From positions 1,488,001-1,552,000 of the forward strand of contig NZ_JACHNB010000001.1 of NCBI RefSeq assembly GCF_014205225.1: a DNA stretch of 64,000 bases, in the 5' to 3' direction. The notes under the pieces are model-generated. The model did not search any database, was not told the origin of the DNA, and saw only the letters and a list, made by a program, of their open reading frames with translations. The position numbers were made by a program, and so were the translations under genes. Below are positions 26,147 to 35,388 of this stretch, piece after piece; position 1 is the first letter of the stretch; the number at the start of each line of letters is the position of its first letter. The DNA is from Actinoplanes octamycinicus. GTDB lineage: Bacteria > Actinomycetota > Actinomycetes > Mycobacteriales > Micromonosporaceae.

Positions 26147-27817
26147 GTGGGACGAATTGACGAACTCGCCAACCGCTATGTCGACGACTGGGCCGAGCTG
26201 AACCCGACCGGCGCCTCCGCCGTCGGCATCTCGGGTTACGACGACAAGACCGACGACCTCTCACCGGAGGGTTTCGCGGCCCGGGCCGAGCTGACCCGCC
26301 GCACCCTCAACGACCTCGACGTGCTGGAGCCGGAGCACGAGTCGGAGGAGGTGGCCAAGGACGCCATGATGGAGCGGCTGGGCCTCGAGCTGGCCCGGCA
26401 CGACGCCGGTTACACGGCCACCGACCTCAACGTGATCGCCAGCGGGCTGCACGAGCTGCGGATGGCGTTCGACATGATGCCGACCGAGGGCGAGCCGGCG
26501 GTGGCCAACATCGCGGCCCGGCTCAACGATCTTCCGCGCGCCCTGCAGCAGTACCGGCGGACCCTGCTGGAGGGCGCCGACCGGGGCGTGATCAGCCCGC
26601 GGGCGCAGCTGGCCGCGGTCGCCGAGCAGTGCGCCGCGTGGACCGACCCGGAGCGGGACAACTTCTTCGAGGGCCTGGCCGACCGGCTGCGGGCGTCCGG
26701 CGGGCTCGCCGCCGACCTGCGCCGGGGCGCCACCGCGGCGACCGTCGCGACCGCCGAGTTCGGCCGGTTCCTGCGCGACGAGCTGGCCCCGCGCGGGCGG
26801 GCGAAGGAGGCCGCCGGCCTGGAGCGGTACACCCTGGCCTCGCAGTACTTCCTCGGCGCGAAGGTGGACCTGCTGGAGACGTACCAGTGGGGTTTCGCCG
26901 AGCTGCACCGCCTGGAGCGGGAGATGCTCGCGGTCTCCGCGGCGATCGCCGGACCGGGCGCCTCGATCGAGCTGGCGGTGGACACCCTGGACGCCGACCC
27001 GGCCCGCAACCTTCCCGGCAAGGAGCAGTTCCGCGACTGGATGCAGGCGCTCTCCGACCGGGCGATCAGCGAGCTGAACGGCACCCACTTCGACATCGAG
27101 GCGCCGGCCCAGAAACTGGAGTGCTGCCTCACCCCGACCAGCGACGGCGGGATCTACTACACCGGCCCGAGCGAGGACTTCTCCCGGCCGGGCCGGATGT
27201 GGTGGGCGGTGCCGGAGGGCCAGGAGACCTTCTCCACCTGGCGGGAGGTGACCACGGTCTACCACGAGGGCGTGCCCGGGCATCACCTGCAGGTCAGCCA
27301 GACCCTGCTCCGGGCCGCCACGCTGAACCGCTGGCAGCGGCTGCTGTCCTGGTGCTCCGGGCACGGCGAGGGCTGGGCGCTGTACGCCGAGCGCCTGATG
27401 GACGAGCTGGGCTACCTCACCGATCCGGGCGACCGGCTCGGCATGCTGGACGGCCAGGCGCTCCGTGCGGCCCGGGTGATCGTCGACATCGGCATGCATC
27501 TCGAGCTGGAGATCCCGAAGGACAACCCGTTCGGCTTCCATCCGGGCGAGCACTGGACACCCGAGCTGGGCTGGGAGTTCCTCCGCGGGCACAGCCGGAT
27601 GCAGGAGGACGTGCTGCGGTTCGAGTGGCGGCGGTACCTGGGCTGGCCGGGGCAGGCGCCGTCGTACAAGGTCGGCGAGCGGATCTGGCTGCAGGCCCGG
27701 GACGAGGCGAGGCAGCGCAAGGGCAGTGACTTCGACCTCAAGACATTCCACCGAGATGCGCTGAATCTGGGCTCTCTCGGTCTTGATCCACTTCGGAAAG
27801 CACTGAGCAGGATTTAA
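26147..27817 (+). CDS. DUF885 family protein (putative metallopeptidase-like)
   Basis: 556 residues (GTG start). Typical DUF885: N-terminal LANRYVDDWAELNPTGAS, a long helical middle and the HEGVPGHHLQVSQTL segment, which resembles an HExxH zinc site, followed by WCSGHGEGWALYAERLMDELGY with the downstream Glu. Mostly annotated as hypothetical; peptidase activity is inferred from the zinc motif. No signal peptide, so cytoplasmic. Followed by a clear terminator. Confidence 0.88.
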   Translation: MGRIDELANRYVDDWAELNPTGASAVGISGYDDKTDDLSPEGFAARAELTRRTLNDLDVLEPEHESEEVAKDAMMERLGLELARHDAGYTATDLNVIASGLHELRMAFDMMPTEGEPAVANIAARLNDLPRALQQYRRTLLEGADRGVISPRAQLAAVAEQCAAWTDPERDNFFEGLADRLRASGGLAADLRRGATAATVATAEFGRFLRDELAPRGRAKEAAGLERYTLASQYFLGAKVDLLETYQWGFAELHRLEREMLAVSAAIAGPGASIELAVDTLDADPARNLPGKEQFRDWMQALSDRAISELNGTHFDIEAPAQKLECCLTPTSDGGIYYTGPSEDFSRPGRMWWAVPEGQETFSTWREVTTVYHEGVPGHHLQVSQTLLRAATLNRWQRLLSWCSGHGEGWALYAERLMDELGYLTDPGDRLGMLDGQALRAARVIVDIGMHLELEIPKDNPFGFHPGEHWTPELGWEFLRGHSRMQEDVLRFEWRRYLGWPGQAPSYKVGERIWLQARDEARQRKGSDFDLKTFHRDALNLGSLGLDPLRKALSRI

Positions 27818-27824
27818 GTCATTC

Positions 27825-27868
27825 GGGCCTCTCCGTGTCGAAAACGGGACGGAGGGGCCGCCTTTTTA
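27825..27868 (+). terminator. Rho-independent terminator after the DUF885 gene
   Basis: Stem GGCCTCTCCGT / ACGGAGGGGCC with one G-U pair, followed by a CCTTTTT tract; 8 nt past the stop codon. Confidence 0.85.
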
Positions 27869-28228
27869 TGTCGCGATCCGGCTACGCAGGGTGAGTTTCT
27901 GCCTTTCTGTGATTGGTAGACCACTTTCCGTGGAGCTGATCGCACCCAAGACGTAACGAATCCGAAGTAGAACTCATATTCACGTCTCCGCCGCCATCCG
28001 GATACCATCTCCGCGGCACGTTTCACTCAGCCGACGCCCCCACGCTGCGGGTACAGCGGGTTCGGCAGTGCTGCGTATCCCCCGATCAGCCGAGCGAACT
28101 CTGACCCTTGGAAAGGGGTTTCTTGAGGATTTCTCGGATAGATTGACCCAGATCGGTGCGCCCGCATGGCTACGTTCGGTAGCCCCCCAATGGCCCATCG
28201 CGTGTGTGCATGGCGGAGGACGAAAGCA
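27869..28228 (+). promoter_or_regulatory. Upstream region of the conservon locus
   Basis: About 360 nt with lower GC content and no convincing gene, between the DUF885 terminator and the first sensor gene. It very likely carries the promoter of the six-gene conservon transcript. A TTGACC near 28142 could be a -35 box, but no well-spaced -10 was found, so no promoter is placed. Confidence 0.35.
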
Positions 28229-29353
28229 ATGTCAGTCTCGGTGAACAGCCGGCGAACCCGTTTACGCTCCGCCCTCGCGGTGGTGCTGACGGCTCTGGTC
28301 CTGCTGCCGGCCGCAGGCCTGTTCCTGCGGGTCCTGCAAGAGAACTCCAAGCAGCGCGACAACACCCGGCTCGAGCAACAGGGCGTGGAATACCTGGGCG
28401 CCCTGTCGAAGCTGGTCAGCGCGCTCGCCGAGTCGCAGTCCTCGGCCCTGCAGGGCGTCGCCGCCGAGCCCGCCTCGGTGACCGCGGCGGTGTCCCGGGT
28501 GCAGGGTGTCGACGAGCGCCTCGGTGACGACCTGGGGACCACGACCCGCTGGGCCGACCTCAAGGACAAGATCGCCAAGCTGCCCAAGGTCACCGGCACC
28601 GCCGACGAGGTCTTCGAGGCGCACGTCGAGGTCGCCGACCTGACGCTCGAGATGTACGACGTGGTCGCCGAGAACTCGACGCTGGCGCAGGACGACGACA
28701 ACGACATCTGGTTCCTCCAGGAGGCGGTCACCGCCCGCATGCCGGAGTCGGTCACCGCGGTCAGCCGGATGAGCGACCTCGCGGCCATGGCCGCCGGCGC
28801 CCGCAAGGCACAGCGGCAGCTGCTGACGATCAAGTTCGGCTACCAGGCGCTGCAGGTGCAGGAGGGCGTGGAGGAGGTCACCGACAGCCTCCAGGAGGCG
28901 GTCGACAGCACCAACAGCGACACCCTCAGCGGCAACCTGGTGAGCAACCTGGACTCGTTCCGGCGCGGCATCGAGGCCGCCAACCGTGGCGCCAACATCG
29001 GTGGCGGCGCGCCGAACGCGTCGACCCTGGTGACCGCGCAGTCCTCGCTGCAGAACGCGCTGAGCGCGCTGTCCGACGTGGTGCTCAAGGAGATCTCCGG
29101 CCTGCTCGACGACCGGATGGACACCCTGAACTACAAGCGCTTCGAGGCGTACGGCCTGTTCGCCGTGGCGGTCCTGCTGATCGTGGTGGCCACCTTCTGG
29201 ACCCGGATCCGGGCTCGCGACGTGCGGGCCGGCCTGGCCCCGCAGCCGGGCGAGGGCAGCCGCGACGTCTCGGTGCAGTCGGCCGGCTCGTACGACACCT
29301 ACGGCGACTCGAACTACAGCGGCGGGCGGGAGCGTACCGGTGCTCTTCGCTAA
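28229..29353 (+). CDS. Membrane sensor-like protein preceding the conservon
   Basis: 374 residues. The ATG at 28229 has GGAGGA 8 nt upstream. One helix near the N-terminus (about 12-34) and one near the C-terminus (about 322-342) bracket a roughly 280-residue extracytoplasmic helical domain (LEQQGVEYLGALSKLVSALAE). A short cytoplasmic tail rich in Gly, Ser and Tyr follows. It resembles the sensory half of a chemoreceptor or NIT-type histidine kinase without a kinase or HAMP part. It overlaps the cvnA start by 14 nt, so it is translationally coupled to the conservon. It may be a co-sensor for CvnA (inference). Confidence 0.8.
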   Translation: MSVSVNSRRTRLRSALAVVLTALVLLPAAGLFLRVLQENSKQRDNTRLEQQGVEYLGALSKLVSALAESQSSALQGVAAEPASVTAAVSRVQGVDERLGDDLGTTTRWADLKDKIAKLPKVTGTADEVFEAHVEVADLTLEMYDVVAENSTLAQDDDNDIWFLQEAVTARMPESVTAVSRMSDLAAMAAGARKAQRQLLTIKFGYQALQVQEGVEEVTDSLQEAVDSTNSDTLSGNLVSNLDSFRRGIEAANRGANIGGGAPNASTLVTAQSSLQNALSALSDVVLKEISGLLDDRMDTLNYKRFEAYGLFAVAVLLIVVATFWTRIRARDVRAGLAPQPGEGSRDVSVQSAGSYDTYGDSNYSGGRERTGALR

Positions 29354-32300
29354 GTTCCGCATCCTGGGCAAACTCGCCCTGCTGGTGCTCGTACCACTGC
29401 TCGGCGTGCTCGCGCTGACCGTGCCGATCATCTACAACCGTGTCGACGCCGCGTCGACCGCGCAGGACACCTCGGACACCGTCCAGCTCGCCACCCGGGT
29501 CAGCACCGCGGTCCTGGAGCTCCAGGAGGAGCGCCTGCTGTCGGTGGGTTACACCCTGGGCCTGGTCGAGGAACCGGATCTGGTGGTGCAGAGCGCCGAG
29601 GCCGCCGACAAGGTGGCCGAGCTGCTCACCGACGACGAGATCAGCCTGCCGCCGGCGCTGCGGCGGTCGGTCGTGCTGGCCAGCAAGCTGAACAGCACGC
29701 GGGCGAACGTGCTCAACGGCCTGGTCCTGCCGACCGACGTGGTCCAGGACTTCACCAACGTGATCACGCCGATGATCGACGGTCTGGCGCTGTCCACCCA
29801 CGCCGACCTGACCACCAGCGTCGGCCAGCAGGTCTTCGCCCTGGAGCGCGCCATGCGCTCCGACGACCTGATCAGCCAGGCGTCCTGTTACCTGGCCACC
29901 GCGGTCGCGGTGAGCCGGGCCCCGGACGCCAAGACGCGGGCCACCGCGCCGCTGTTGCTGACCCTGTTCGGCAACGCGTTCAACGAGATCCAGTCGATCA
30001 TCACCTCGTCGAAGCCGTACTTCACCGACGGGCAGTACAAGCTCTACCTGAGCACCCAGGACGCGTTCCAGTCCCGGGTGGGCCCGGAGTTCACCGCCTC
30101 GCTCGCCACCAACCCGGGCCAGGCGCTGGGCACCCTCAACATCCGGACGCTGTTCCCGTCGCTGAACTCGGTCATGGTGCTCGGTGGTTTCGTCGAGAAG
30201 CGCGTGGCCAAGGACGTGGACATCGCCGTCAACGGCAACCGGGACAGCGCCATCCGGCAGGCGGTGTTCGTCGGTGGTGGCGCGCTGCTCCTGCTGATCC
30301 TGGTGGTCACGCTCTCGATCTTCATGGCCCGCGCGGTCGCCCGGCCGCTGCGCCGCCTGACCGTCTCCGCGGACCGGATCGCCCGAGCCGCCGAGGCCGA
30401 GCTCGAGCGGGTCGCCGACGACGAGGCCGAGGCCCAGGTACGCCCGATCCGCCTGGACCCGGTCGACGTCGAGGCCCAGGACGAGATCGGTGACCTGGCC
30501 CGCGCGTTCGACCGCGTGCAGACCACCGCCGCCCGGCTGGTGGAACGCCAGGTGCTCGGCCGCCGTAACGTCGCCCAGATGTTCGGGCACGTCGGCCGGC
30601 GTACCCAGAACCTGGTCGGCCGCCAGCTGTCCCTGATCGACTCCCTGGAGCGCCGGGAGACCGACAGCGACCGCCTCCGCGAGCTGTACCGCCTGGACCA
30701 CATGTCCAGCCGTCTGCGCCGGAACGCGTCCGCGCTGGTCGTGCTCTCCGGCAGCGCCGGCTCGAACGAGCACATGGCCCCGCTGCCGCTCTCCGACGTC
30801 GTCCGTCTCGCCCTCGGTGAGATCGAGGACTACACCCGTGTCGACGTGGAGGTCCCCGAGGAGATCGTCGTGGTGCCGGCCGTCCTGGCCGACCTCACCC
30901 TGCTCCTCGCCGAGCTGCTGGAGAACTCCACCACGTTCTCCCCGCCGCACACCACCGTCACGGTCAGCGCCGAGGAGCTGCGCGGCGGCGCCCGCCTGGC
31001 GATCATCGACCACGGCCTCGGTCTCGCGCCGGAGCGGCTGGCCGAGGAGAACGCCCGGTTGACCCGCCGTGAGCGGCTGGACCTGGCCCCCACCGAGGTG
31101 CTCGGTCTGTTCGTGGTCGGCCGGCTGGCCCGCCGGCACGGCATCGAGGTCACCCTGACCGACACCCCGGACGGCGGTCTGACCGCCTGGATCGACCTGA
31201 GCCCGCAGCACCTGATCGCCCGGGTGGAGAGCCTGGCGGTGGCGGGTGCGCAGGCGCCGCCGGCGGTTCCGGCGGCGGCCGCGATGCCGCAGATCCCGGC
31301 CCAGCGGGAGCCGATGATGGCGCCGGTCAGCGGTGCGCTGCGCGGCAACACCGCCGAGGTGGCGATCGCCAGCACCGCGGTCCGTACCGTCCCGGGCAGC
31401 CAGCAGCCGTTCGACCCGAACGTGCTGAACCGGGCCACCCAGACCCTGGAGTCGGTGCCGTCCTGGAACGCCTTCGGCGCGCAGCCGGCCGTCGAGGACC
31501 CGTACGCCGGTCAGCCGGTCTACGACGCCGAGCCGGTCTACTCGCCCGGCCCGGCCTACCAGGAGCCGGCCTACCAGCAGCCGGTCTACCAGCAGCCGGA
31601 CCCGTCGCACGGCTACAACAGCGGCATCCCGGTCGCCGGGCGGGTTCCGTCCGCGCTCCCCGAGCTGCCCGCCGCCGGCCAGCAGTCCTGGGGCGCCGAG
31701 CCGGCCCTGCCGGCCGCACCGGGCTGGAACACGCCGCAGCCGTCGGAGACCGCCTGGAACGTCCCGGAGCCGGCCGCGGCCGCCTGGGCCACCCCGGCCC
31801 CGGCTCCGGCCGCGAACAGCTGGGACACCCCGGCCCCGGCCGAGCCGAGCTGGAACACCCCGGCCCCGGCGGAGTCCAGCTGGAACACCCCGCAGCCGGC
31901 CGAGCCGGTCTGGAACACCCCGGCCCCGGCCGAGAGCACCTGGAACACCCCCCAGCCGGCCGAGCCGGTCTGGAACACCCCGGCTCCGGCCGTGGAGGCA
32001 CCGATGACTTCGGCCAGCAACTCGGGCTACTCGGCCCCGGTCCCGGAGCCGACCGCTCCGGAGCCGGCGGCGGCCCCGCGGAACGGCGGCAACAAGCCGC
32101 TGCGCCGCCGGGTGCCGGGCAGCCAGCTCCCGATGGAGACCGGTCCGAAGCAGCACGCCGCGGCGCCGTCGCAGGACGACGCCCTGGCCGCCCGGGCCGC
32201 CTTCGACGCGTTCGAGGCAGGGGTCAGCCGGGCTCACGAGACCAGCACGTCCCTGCCGGCTCCGGACTTCGCGGACGGCCAGTGGACGATGCCGGCCTCG

Positions 32301-32675
32301 ATGCCCGACCTGCCCGCCCCGCAGTGGAACGTGCCGGCCCCGGCTCCGGAGGCCGCGCCGCAGTGGAACACGCCGGCCCCCGAGGCCGCGCCGCAGTGGA
32401 ACACCCCGGCTCCCGAGCCGCAGTGGAACACCCCGGCCCCCGCTCCGGCGGCGGTCCCCCCGCCCCCTCCGCCGTCCAACGGCGGCGGTGGTGGCTTGAC
32501 TCGCCGCGTGCCAGGGGCAACCCTGCCGCGTGACGAGCCGCACCAGCCGATCCTTCCGCCGGCGCCGACGCTGATGGATCCGGAGCAGGCCCGAGCCCTG
32601 ATGGATCAGTTCGAGTACGGCGTCGCACTCGCACTGAATGAAACTCAGCCACAACCCGAGGGACAACCGCGATGA
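29340..32675 (+). CDS. cvnA: Conservon sensor histidine kinase-like protein CvnA with NIT domain
   Basis: 1111 residues (GTG start, GGGAGC upstream). Helix 1 about 8-28, an extracytoplasmic nitrate/nitrite-sensing-like all-helical domain about 50-300, helix 2 about 310-332 and a HAMP-like segment to about 400. A DHp-like segment follows (RRTQNLVGRQLSLIDSLERR, then LYRLDHMSSRLRRNASALVV), then an HATPase (ELLENSTTFSPP, IIDHGLGLAPERL). From about 630 the protein is a very long Ala/Pro/Gln tail with many WNTP-type units. CvnA proteins sense signals and act with roadblock protein CvnB and GTPase CvnD, like a membrane-bound G-protein switch. Confidence 0.93.
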   Translation: MLFAKFRILGKLALLVLVPLLGVLALTVPIIYNRVDAASTAQDTSDTVQLATRVSTAVLELQEERLLSVGYTLGLVEEPDLVVQSAEAADKVAELLTDDEISLPPALRRSVVLASKLNSTRANVLNGLVLPTDVVQDFTNVITPMIDGLALSTHADLTTSVGQQVFALERAMRSDDLISQASCYLATAVAVSRAPDAKTRATAPLLLTLFGNAFNEIQSIITSSKPYFTDGQYKLYLSTQDAFQSRVGPEFTASLATNPGQALGTLNIRTLFPSLNSVMVLGGFVEKRVAKDVDIAVNGNRDSAIRQAVFVGGGALLLLILVVTLSIFMARAVARPLRRLTVSADRIARAAEAELERVADDEAEAQVRPIRLDPVDVEAQDEIGDLARAFDRVQTTAARLVERQVLGRRNVAQMFGHVGRRTQNLVGRQLSLIDSLERRETDSDRLRELYRLDHMSSRLRRNASALVVLSGSAGSNEHMAPLPLSDVVRLALGEIEDYTRVDVEVPEEIVVVPAVLADLTLLLAELLENSTTFSPPHTTVTVSAEELRGGARLAIIDHGLGLAPERLAEENARLTRRERLDLAPTEVLGLFVVGRLARRHGIEVTLTDTPDGGLTAWIDLSPQHLIARVESLAVAGAQAPPAVPAAAAMPQIPAQREPMMAPVSGALRGNTAEVAIASTAVRTVPGSQQPFDPNVLNRATQTLESVPSWNAFGAQPAVEDPYAGQPVYDAEPVYSPGPAYQEPAYQQPVYQQPDPSHGYNSGIPVAGRVPSALPELPAAGQQSWGAEPALPAAPGWNTPQPSETAWNVPEPAAAAWATPAPAPAANSWDTPAPAEPSWNTPAPAESSWNTPQPAEPVWNTPAPAESTWNTPQPAEPVWNTPAPAVEAPMTSASNSGYSAPVPEPTAPEPAAAPRNGGNKPLRRRVPGSQLPMETGPKQHAAAPSQDDALAARAAFDAFEAGVSRAHETSTSLPAPDFADGQWTMPASMPDLPAPQWNVPAPAPEAAPQWNTPAPEAAPQWNTPAPEPQWNTPAPAPAAVPPPPPPSNGGGGGLTRRVPGATLPRDEPHQPILPPAPTLMDPEQARALMDQFEYGVALALNETQPQPEGQPR

Positions 32676-33118
32676 CTTCCCCATACCCCACCGCGCAAAG
32701 TCAGCTCAGCGCCGAAGCCAAAACCTTCAACTGGCTGCTTGACTCCTTCACGTCCGGTACCGCGGGCGTTATCGAAGCCATCGCCGTCTCCTCGGACGGT
32801 CTGCTGATGGCCATGTCCGCGATCAAGGACCGCCCGAACGCCGAGCGTCTCGCGGCCGTCGTCTCCGGGCTGACCAGCCTGGCCGGCGGCGCCGCGAGCT
32901 GGTACCGGCTGGGCGCCCTGAACCGGGTCATCATCGACATGGCCGACGGCTACCTGCTGGTCACCGCGATCAGCGCCGGCTCGGTGCTCGGCGTGATCGC
33001 CGACCGGACCGCGAACCTGGGCACCCTGGCGTACGAGATGACGCTCTTCGCCACCCGGGCCGGCGGCGCCCTGAGCCCGCGCCTGATCGCCGAGCTGAAG
33101 AACGCCGTCCAGCAATGA
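32672..33118 (+). CDS. cvnB: Roadblock/LC7 domain protein CvnB
   Basis: 148 residues, starting inside the cvnA stop (ATGA overlap). Roadblock/LC7 fold: FNWLLDSFTSGTAGVIEAIAVSSDGLLMAMSA, GLTSLAGGAASWYRLG and VIIDMADGYLLVTAISAGSVLGV. In conservons CvnB is thought to connect CvnA to the small GTPase CvnD, acting as an activating or regulating partner at the membrane. Length and position are standard. Confidence 0.95.
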   Translation: MTSPYPTAQSQLSAEAKTFNWLLDSFTSGTAGVIEAIAVSSDGLLMAMSAIKDRPNAERLAAVVSGLTSLAGGAASWYRLGALNRVIIDMADGYLLVTAISAGSVLGVIADRTANLGTLAYEMTLFATRAGGALSPRLIAELKNAVQQ

Positions 33119-33579
33119 CGTACCCGGACCCCGACGAACCGGTGCCTCCGGCGCGACCCGGAGTCCGGCCCTTCCTGCAATCCGGTCCGAAGCACTCGGC
33201 CGGTGGCTACACCCCTACCGGGGAACAGCCGCCGGTCGAGCAAGGACAGAACAACACTCTGCGCCCGTTCGTCATCACGGCGGGACGCACCGATGGAGGC
33301 GATCCCGACATCGGTATGGAGACTCAGGTGACGGTGGTGCATGGCGCGCCGCCGTCCCGGCTCTCACCGGAAACCAGGGCGATCGTGTCTCTCCTCGAGG
33401 AGAGCCCGATTTCGGTAGCCGAGATCTCCGCACGCCTTCGCCTGCACCTGGGCGTCTGCCAGATCCTCGTCGGCGACCTGCGCGCCGCCGGCCAGGTGGA
33501 CGTGCAAGGGCGCGAGAACGACACCCCTGACCCCGAGACCATCATGCGAGTGATCCGTGGACTTCGATCCATCAGCTAA
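33115..33579 (+). CDS. cvnC: DUF742 protein CvnC
   Basis: 154 residues, ATGA overlap with cvnB. A Pro-rich N-terminus is followed by the DUF742 winged-helix-like domain (RPFVITAGRTDGG, SPETRAIVSLLEESPISVAEISARLRLHLGVCQILVGDLRAAGQVDV). This is the third component of conservons; its exact task is not known. The C-terminus MRVIRGLRSIS overlaps the cvnD start by 23 nt. Confidence 0.95.
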   Translation: MTYPDPDEPVPPARPGVRPFLQSGPKHSAGGYTPTGEQPPVEQGQNNTLRPFVITAGRTDGGDPDIGMETQVTVVHGAPPSRLSPETRAIVSLLEESPISVAEISARLRLHLGVCQILVGDLRAAGQVDVQGRENDTPDPETIMRVIRGLRSIS

Positions 33580-34183
33580 CCGCGTCGTCGGTACCGCGCG
33601 CATACCGGGCGCTCCCGCGCCGAAGAAGGCGCCGGTACCGGTCAAGATCATCGTGGCCGGTGGCTTCGGGGTGGGCAAGACGACGACCGTCGGCGCCATC
33701 TCGGAGATCTCTCCGCTGACCACCGAGGCCGAGATGACCTCGGAGTCGATCGGCATCGACAACGTCGGTCAGGCCACCACGAAGACCACCACCACCATCG
33801 CGATGGACTTCGGCGTACTGACCATCGACCAGACGCTGAAGCTCTACATCTTCGGCACGCCGGGCCAGACCCGGTTCGCCTTCATGTGGGACGACCTGGT
33901 CAAGGGCGCTCTCGGCGCGCTGGTCGTGGTGGACACCAACCGCATCGACGACTGCTACCCGGCGGTCGACTACTTCGAGCGGGCCGGCCTGCCGTTCGTG
34001 GTCGGCGTGAACACCTTCAACGGCCAGATGGGCTACAGCCTCGACGAGGTGCGCTGGGCGCTCGCGGTCCGCGAGGACGTCCCGGTCATCTCCTACGACG
34101 CCCGGTTCCGCGCCTCGGTCCGGGACGCCTTGCTGGTCGTTCTCGACCAGGCTCTGGACAAGGCGATCCGGATGAAGGCCTGA
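33557..34183 (+). CDS. cvnD: Ras-like GTPase CvnD
   Basis: 208 residues (GTG start inside cvnC). P-loop GGFGVGKTTTVG, switch region with TTTTIAMDFGVL, the Walker B-like LYIFGTPGQTRF and the GVNTFNG segment in the position of NKxD. The family is the prokaryotic Ras-like/MglA-related ATP/GTP-binding proteins of conservons, switched by CvnB and recruited to the membrane with CvnA. Last of the overlapping cvn genes. Confidence 0.95.
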   Translation: MDFDPSANRVVGTARIPGAPAPKKAPVPVKIIVAGGFGVGKTTTVGAISEISPLTTEAEMTSESIGIDNVGQATTKTTTTIAMDFGVLTIDQTLKLYIFGTPGQTRFAFMWDDLVKGALGALVVVDTNRIDDCYPAVDYFERAGLPFVVGVNTFNGQMGYSLDEVRWALAVREDVPVISYDARFRASVRDALLVVLDQALDKAIRMKA

Positions 34184-34300
34184 TCCGTATCCCGTCGTAG
34201 GGTGTGCGCGAGTCGCCCGGTTCACAAGCATTCCCAAACGTGCCCACGGGAGGGCACAGTGGGGTACCGGGCGACCGTGCGAACGAAGAGGACGGTGACC

Positions 34301-35044
34301 GTGCGAGGCGGACTGGACGACGCGCTCGACAAGCTTGCTCGTCGCGACGAGCTCCGGCGGCGCGCCACCGGGGCGGACGCCCCGTCGACGCCGCCGGCCG
34401 TGACCGAGCTGGTCGAGGCGATCGCCGCGGTGGTCGCCCGGCATCCCAGCCTGGCCGTCACGGTCGGGGTCGAGGGCGTCGGCGACCCGGTGCTGCTCCA
34501 GTTCGCCTTCGCCGGCGGCACCGTGCAGGTCCGGGCCGACCGCTCGGTGGCCGACCGGCCGCCGCCCGGCGCCGGGCGCACGCACGCCGATTTCGAGATC
34601 AACGTCGAGGACCCGGAGCCGCCGCCCCGCGGCAGCCACGACGACCAGGACCGGTTCGGCCCCACCGACTACGACTACGCCGAGCCGCCCACCGCGGAGC
34701 GGCCGTTCGTGACGCCGCAGTCCCCGGCCGCGCCACCCCCGCCGCCGCCGGCCGCCTATGCACCGCCGCCGGTGCCCTCGGCGCCGCCGTTCACCCCGCC
34801 GGCGCCCGCCGCGCCGCCGTTCGTCTCGCCGGTGCCGTCCGCGCCGCCGTTCGCTCCACCCGTGCCGCCCGCGTCGCACGCCGAGCCGACCGCGTTCCAG
34901 GAGCCGGTCTTCCAGGAGCCGCTGCCCTACCAGGAGCCGGTCCCGTTCCAGGCCAACCCGGCGGAGGAGACCGAGATGGCGGCGCGCCGGCTGGCGGCGA
35001 TGCTGCGGGACAACCCCACCCTGCTGGACGACACCCGGGATTAG
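34301..35044 (+). CDS. Hypothetical Pro-rich protein downstream of the conservon
   Basis: 247 residues from the GTG at 34301 (AAGAGGA about 8 nt upstream; earlier starts to 34202 are possible). The N-terminal globular part (about 1-125) begins RGGLDDALDKLARRDELRRR, then VTELVEAIAAVVARHPSLAVTVG and QFAFAGGTVQVRADR. A Pro/Ala/Phe-rich disordered region with repeats (APPFxxPxPxAPPF, QEPVFQEP) follows, then a C-terminal helix (EETEMAARRLAAMLRDNPTLL). No family recognised. Same direction as the conservon, about 117 nt behind cvnD, with a terminator after it, so probably part of the same transcript. Confidence 0.75.
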   Translation: MRGGLDDALDKLARRDELRRRATGADAPSTPPAVTELVEAIAAVVARHPSLAVTVGVEGVGDPVLLQFAFAGGTVQVRADRSVADRPPPGAGRTHADFEINVEDPEPPPRGSHDDQDRFGPTDYDYAEPPTAERPFVTPQSPAAPPPPPPAAYAPPPVPSAPPFTPPAPAAPPFVSPVPSAPPFAPPVPPASHAEPTAFQEPVFQEPLPYQEPVPFQANPAEETEMAARRLAAMLRDNPTLLDDTRD

Positions 35045-35058
35045 CTGTCCGGGCACGG

Positions 35059-35089
35059 AAGGCGGTCGCTTGAGGCGGCCGCCTTTTTC
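35059..35089 (+). terminator. Terminator ending the conservon locus
   Basis: Stem AAGGCGGTCGC / GCGGCCGCCTT (one G-U pair) with a TTGAG loop and a following TTTTT; 15 nt after the stop of the Pro-rich protein gene. Confidence 0.85.
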
Positions 35090-35388
35090 GTACGCCATGA
35101 GCACCCTCTGTAGTCATCCGGTCGCCCCCGAGTTAACTACTCTCCGCATCCGTCCGGTGACCCCAGGAATTCTCTTCCGACTCACCCGATTCGGGCACCG
35201 CACGCCCGGTTTCGCCTGCTCCGCGCCGCCTGAGTTGTCTGACATGGGCCTTTCGGGCGGTCTGCGCCCCCGCCCGGCCGACGCCCCTTGGATGACGCTG
35301 AGTAGCGCCGTAATGTCCTATTACGTCCAAGAGCGTGGTCCACTTCGCTGGCGGAATCTCACGAAAAGTGACAGAGACGGGGGATGTG
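35090..35388 (+). promoter_or_regulatory. Promoter region of the polysaccharide operon with inverted repeat
   Basis: About 300 nt without a gene. An inverted repeat CGTAAT-GTCCT-ATTACG lies at 35309-35325, about 64 nt before the GT2 start. It is AT-richer than the flanks and suitable as an operator or overlapping a -10 region. The regulator is unknown. Confidence 0.45.

Noticed and set aside
29085..32684. 1199-codon minus-strand open frame opposite cvnA
   Set aside because: It lies fully antisense to a clear conservon kinase; the translation is Arg/Gly/Val-rich shadow sequence without motifs, and long antisense frames are expected at this GC content.
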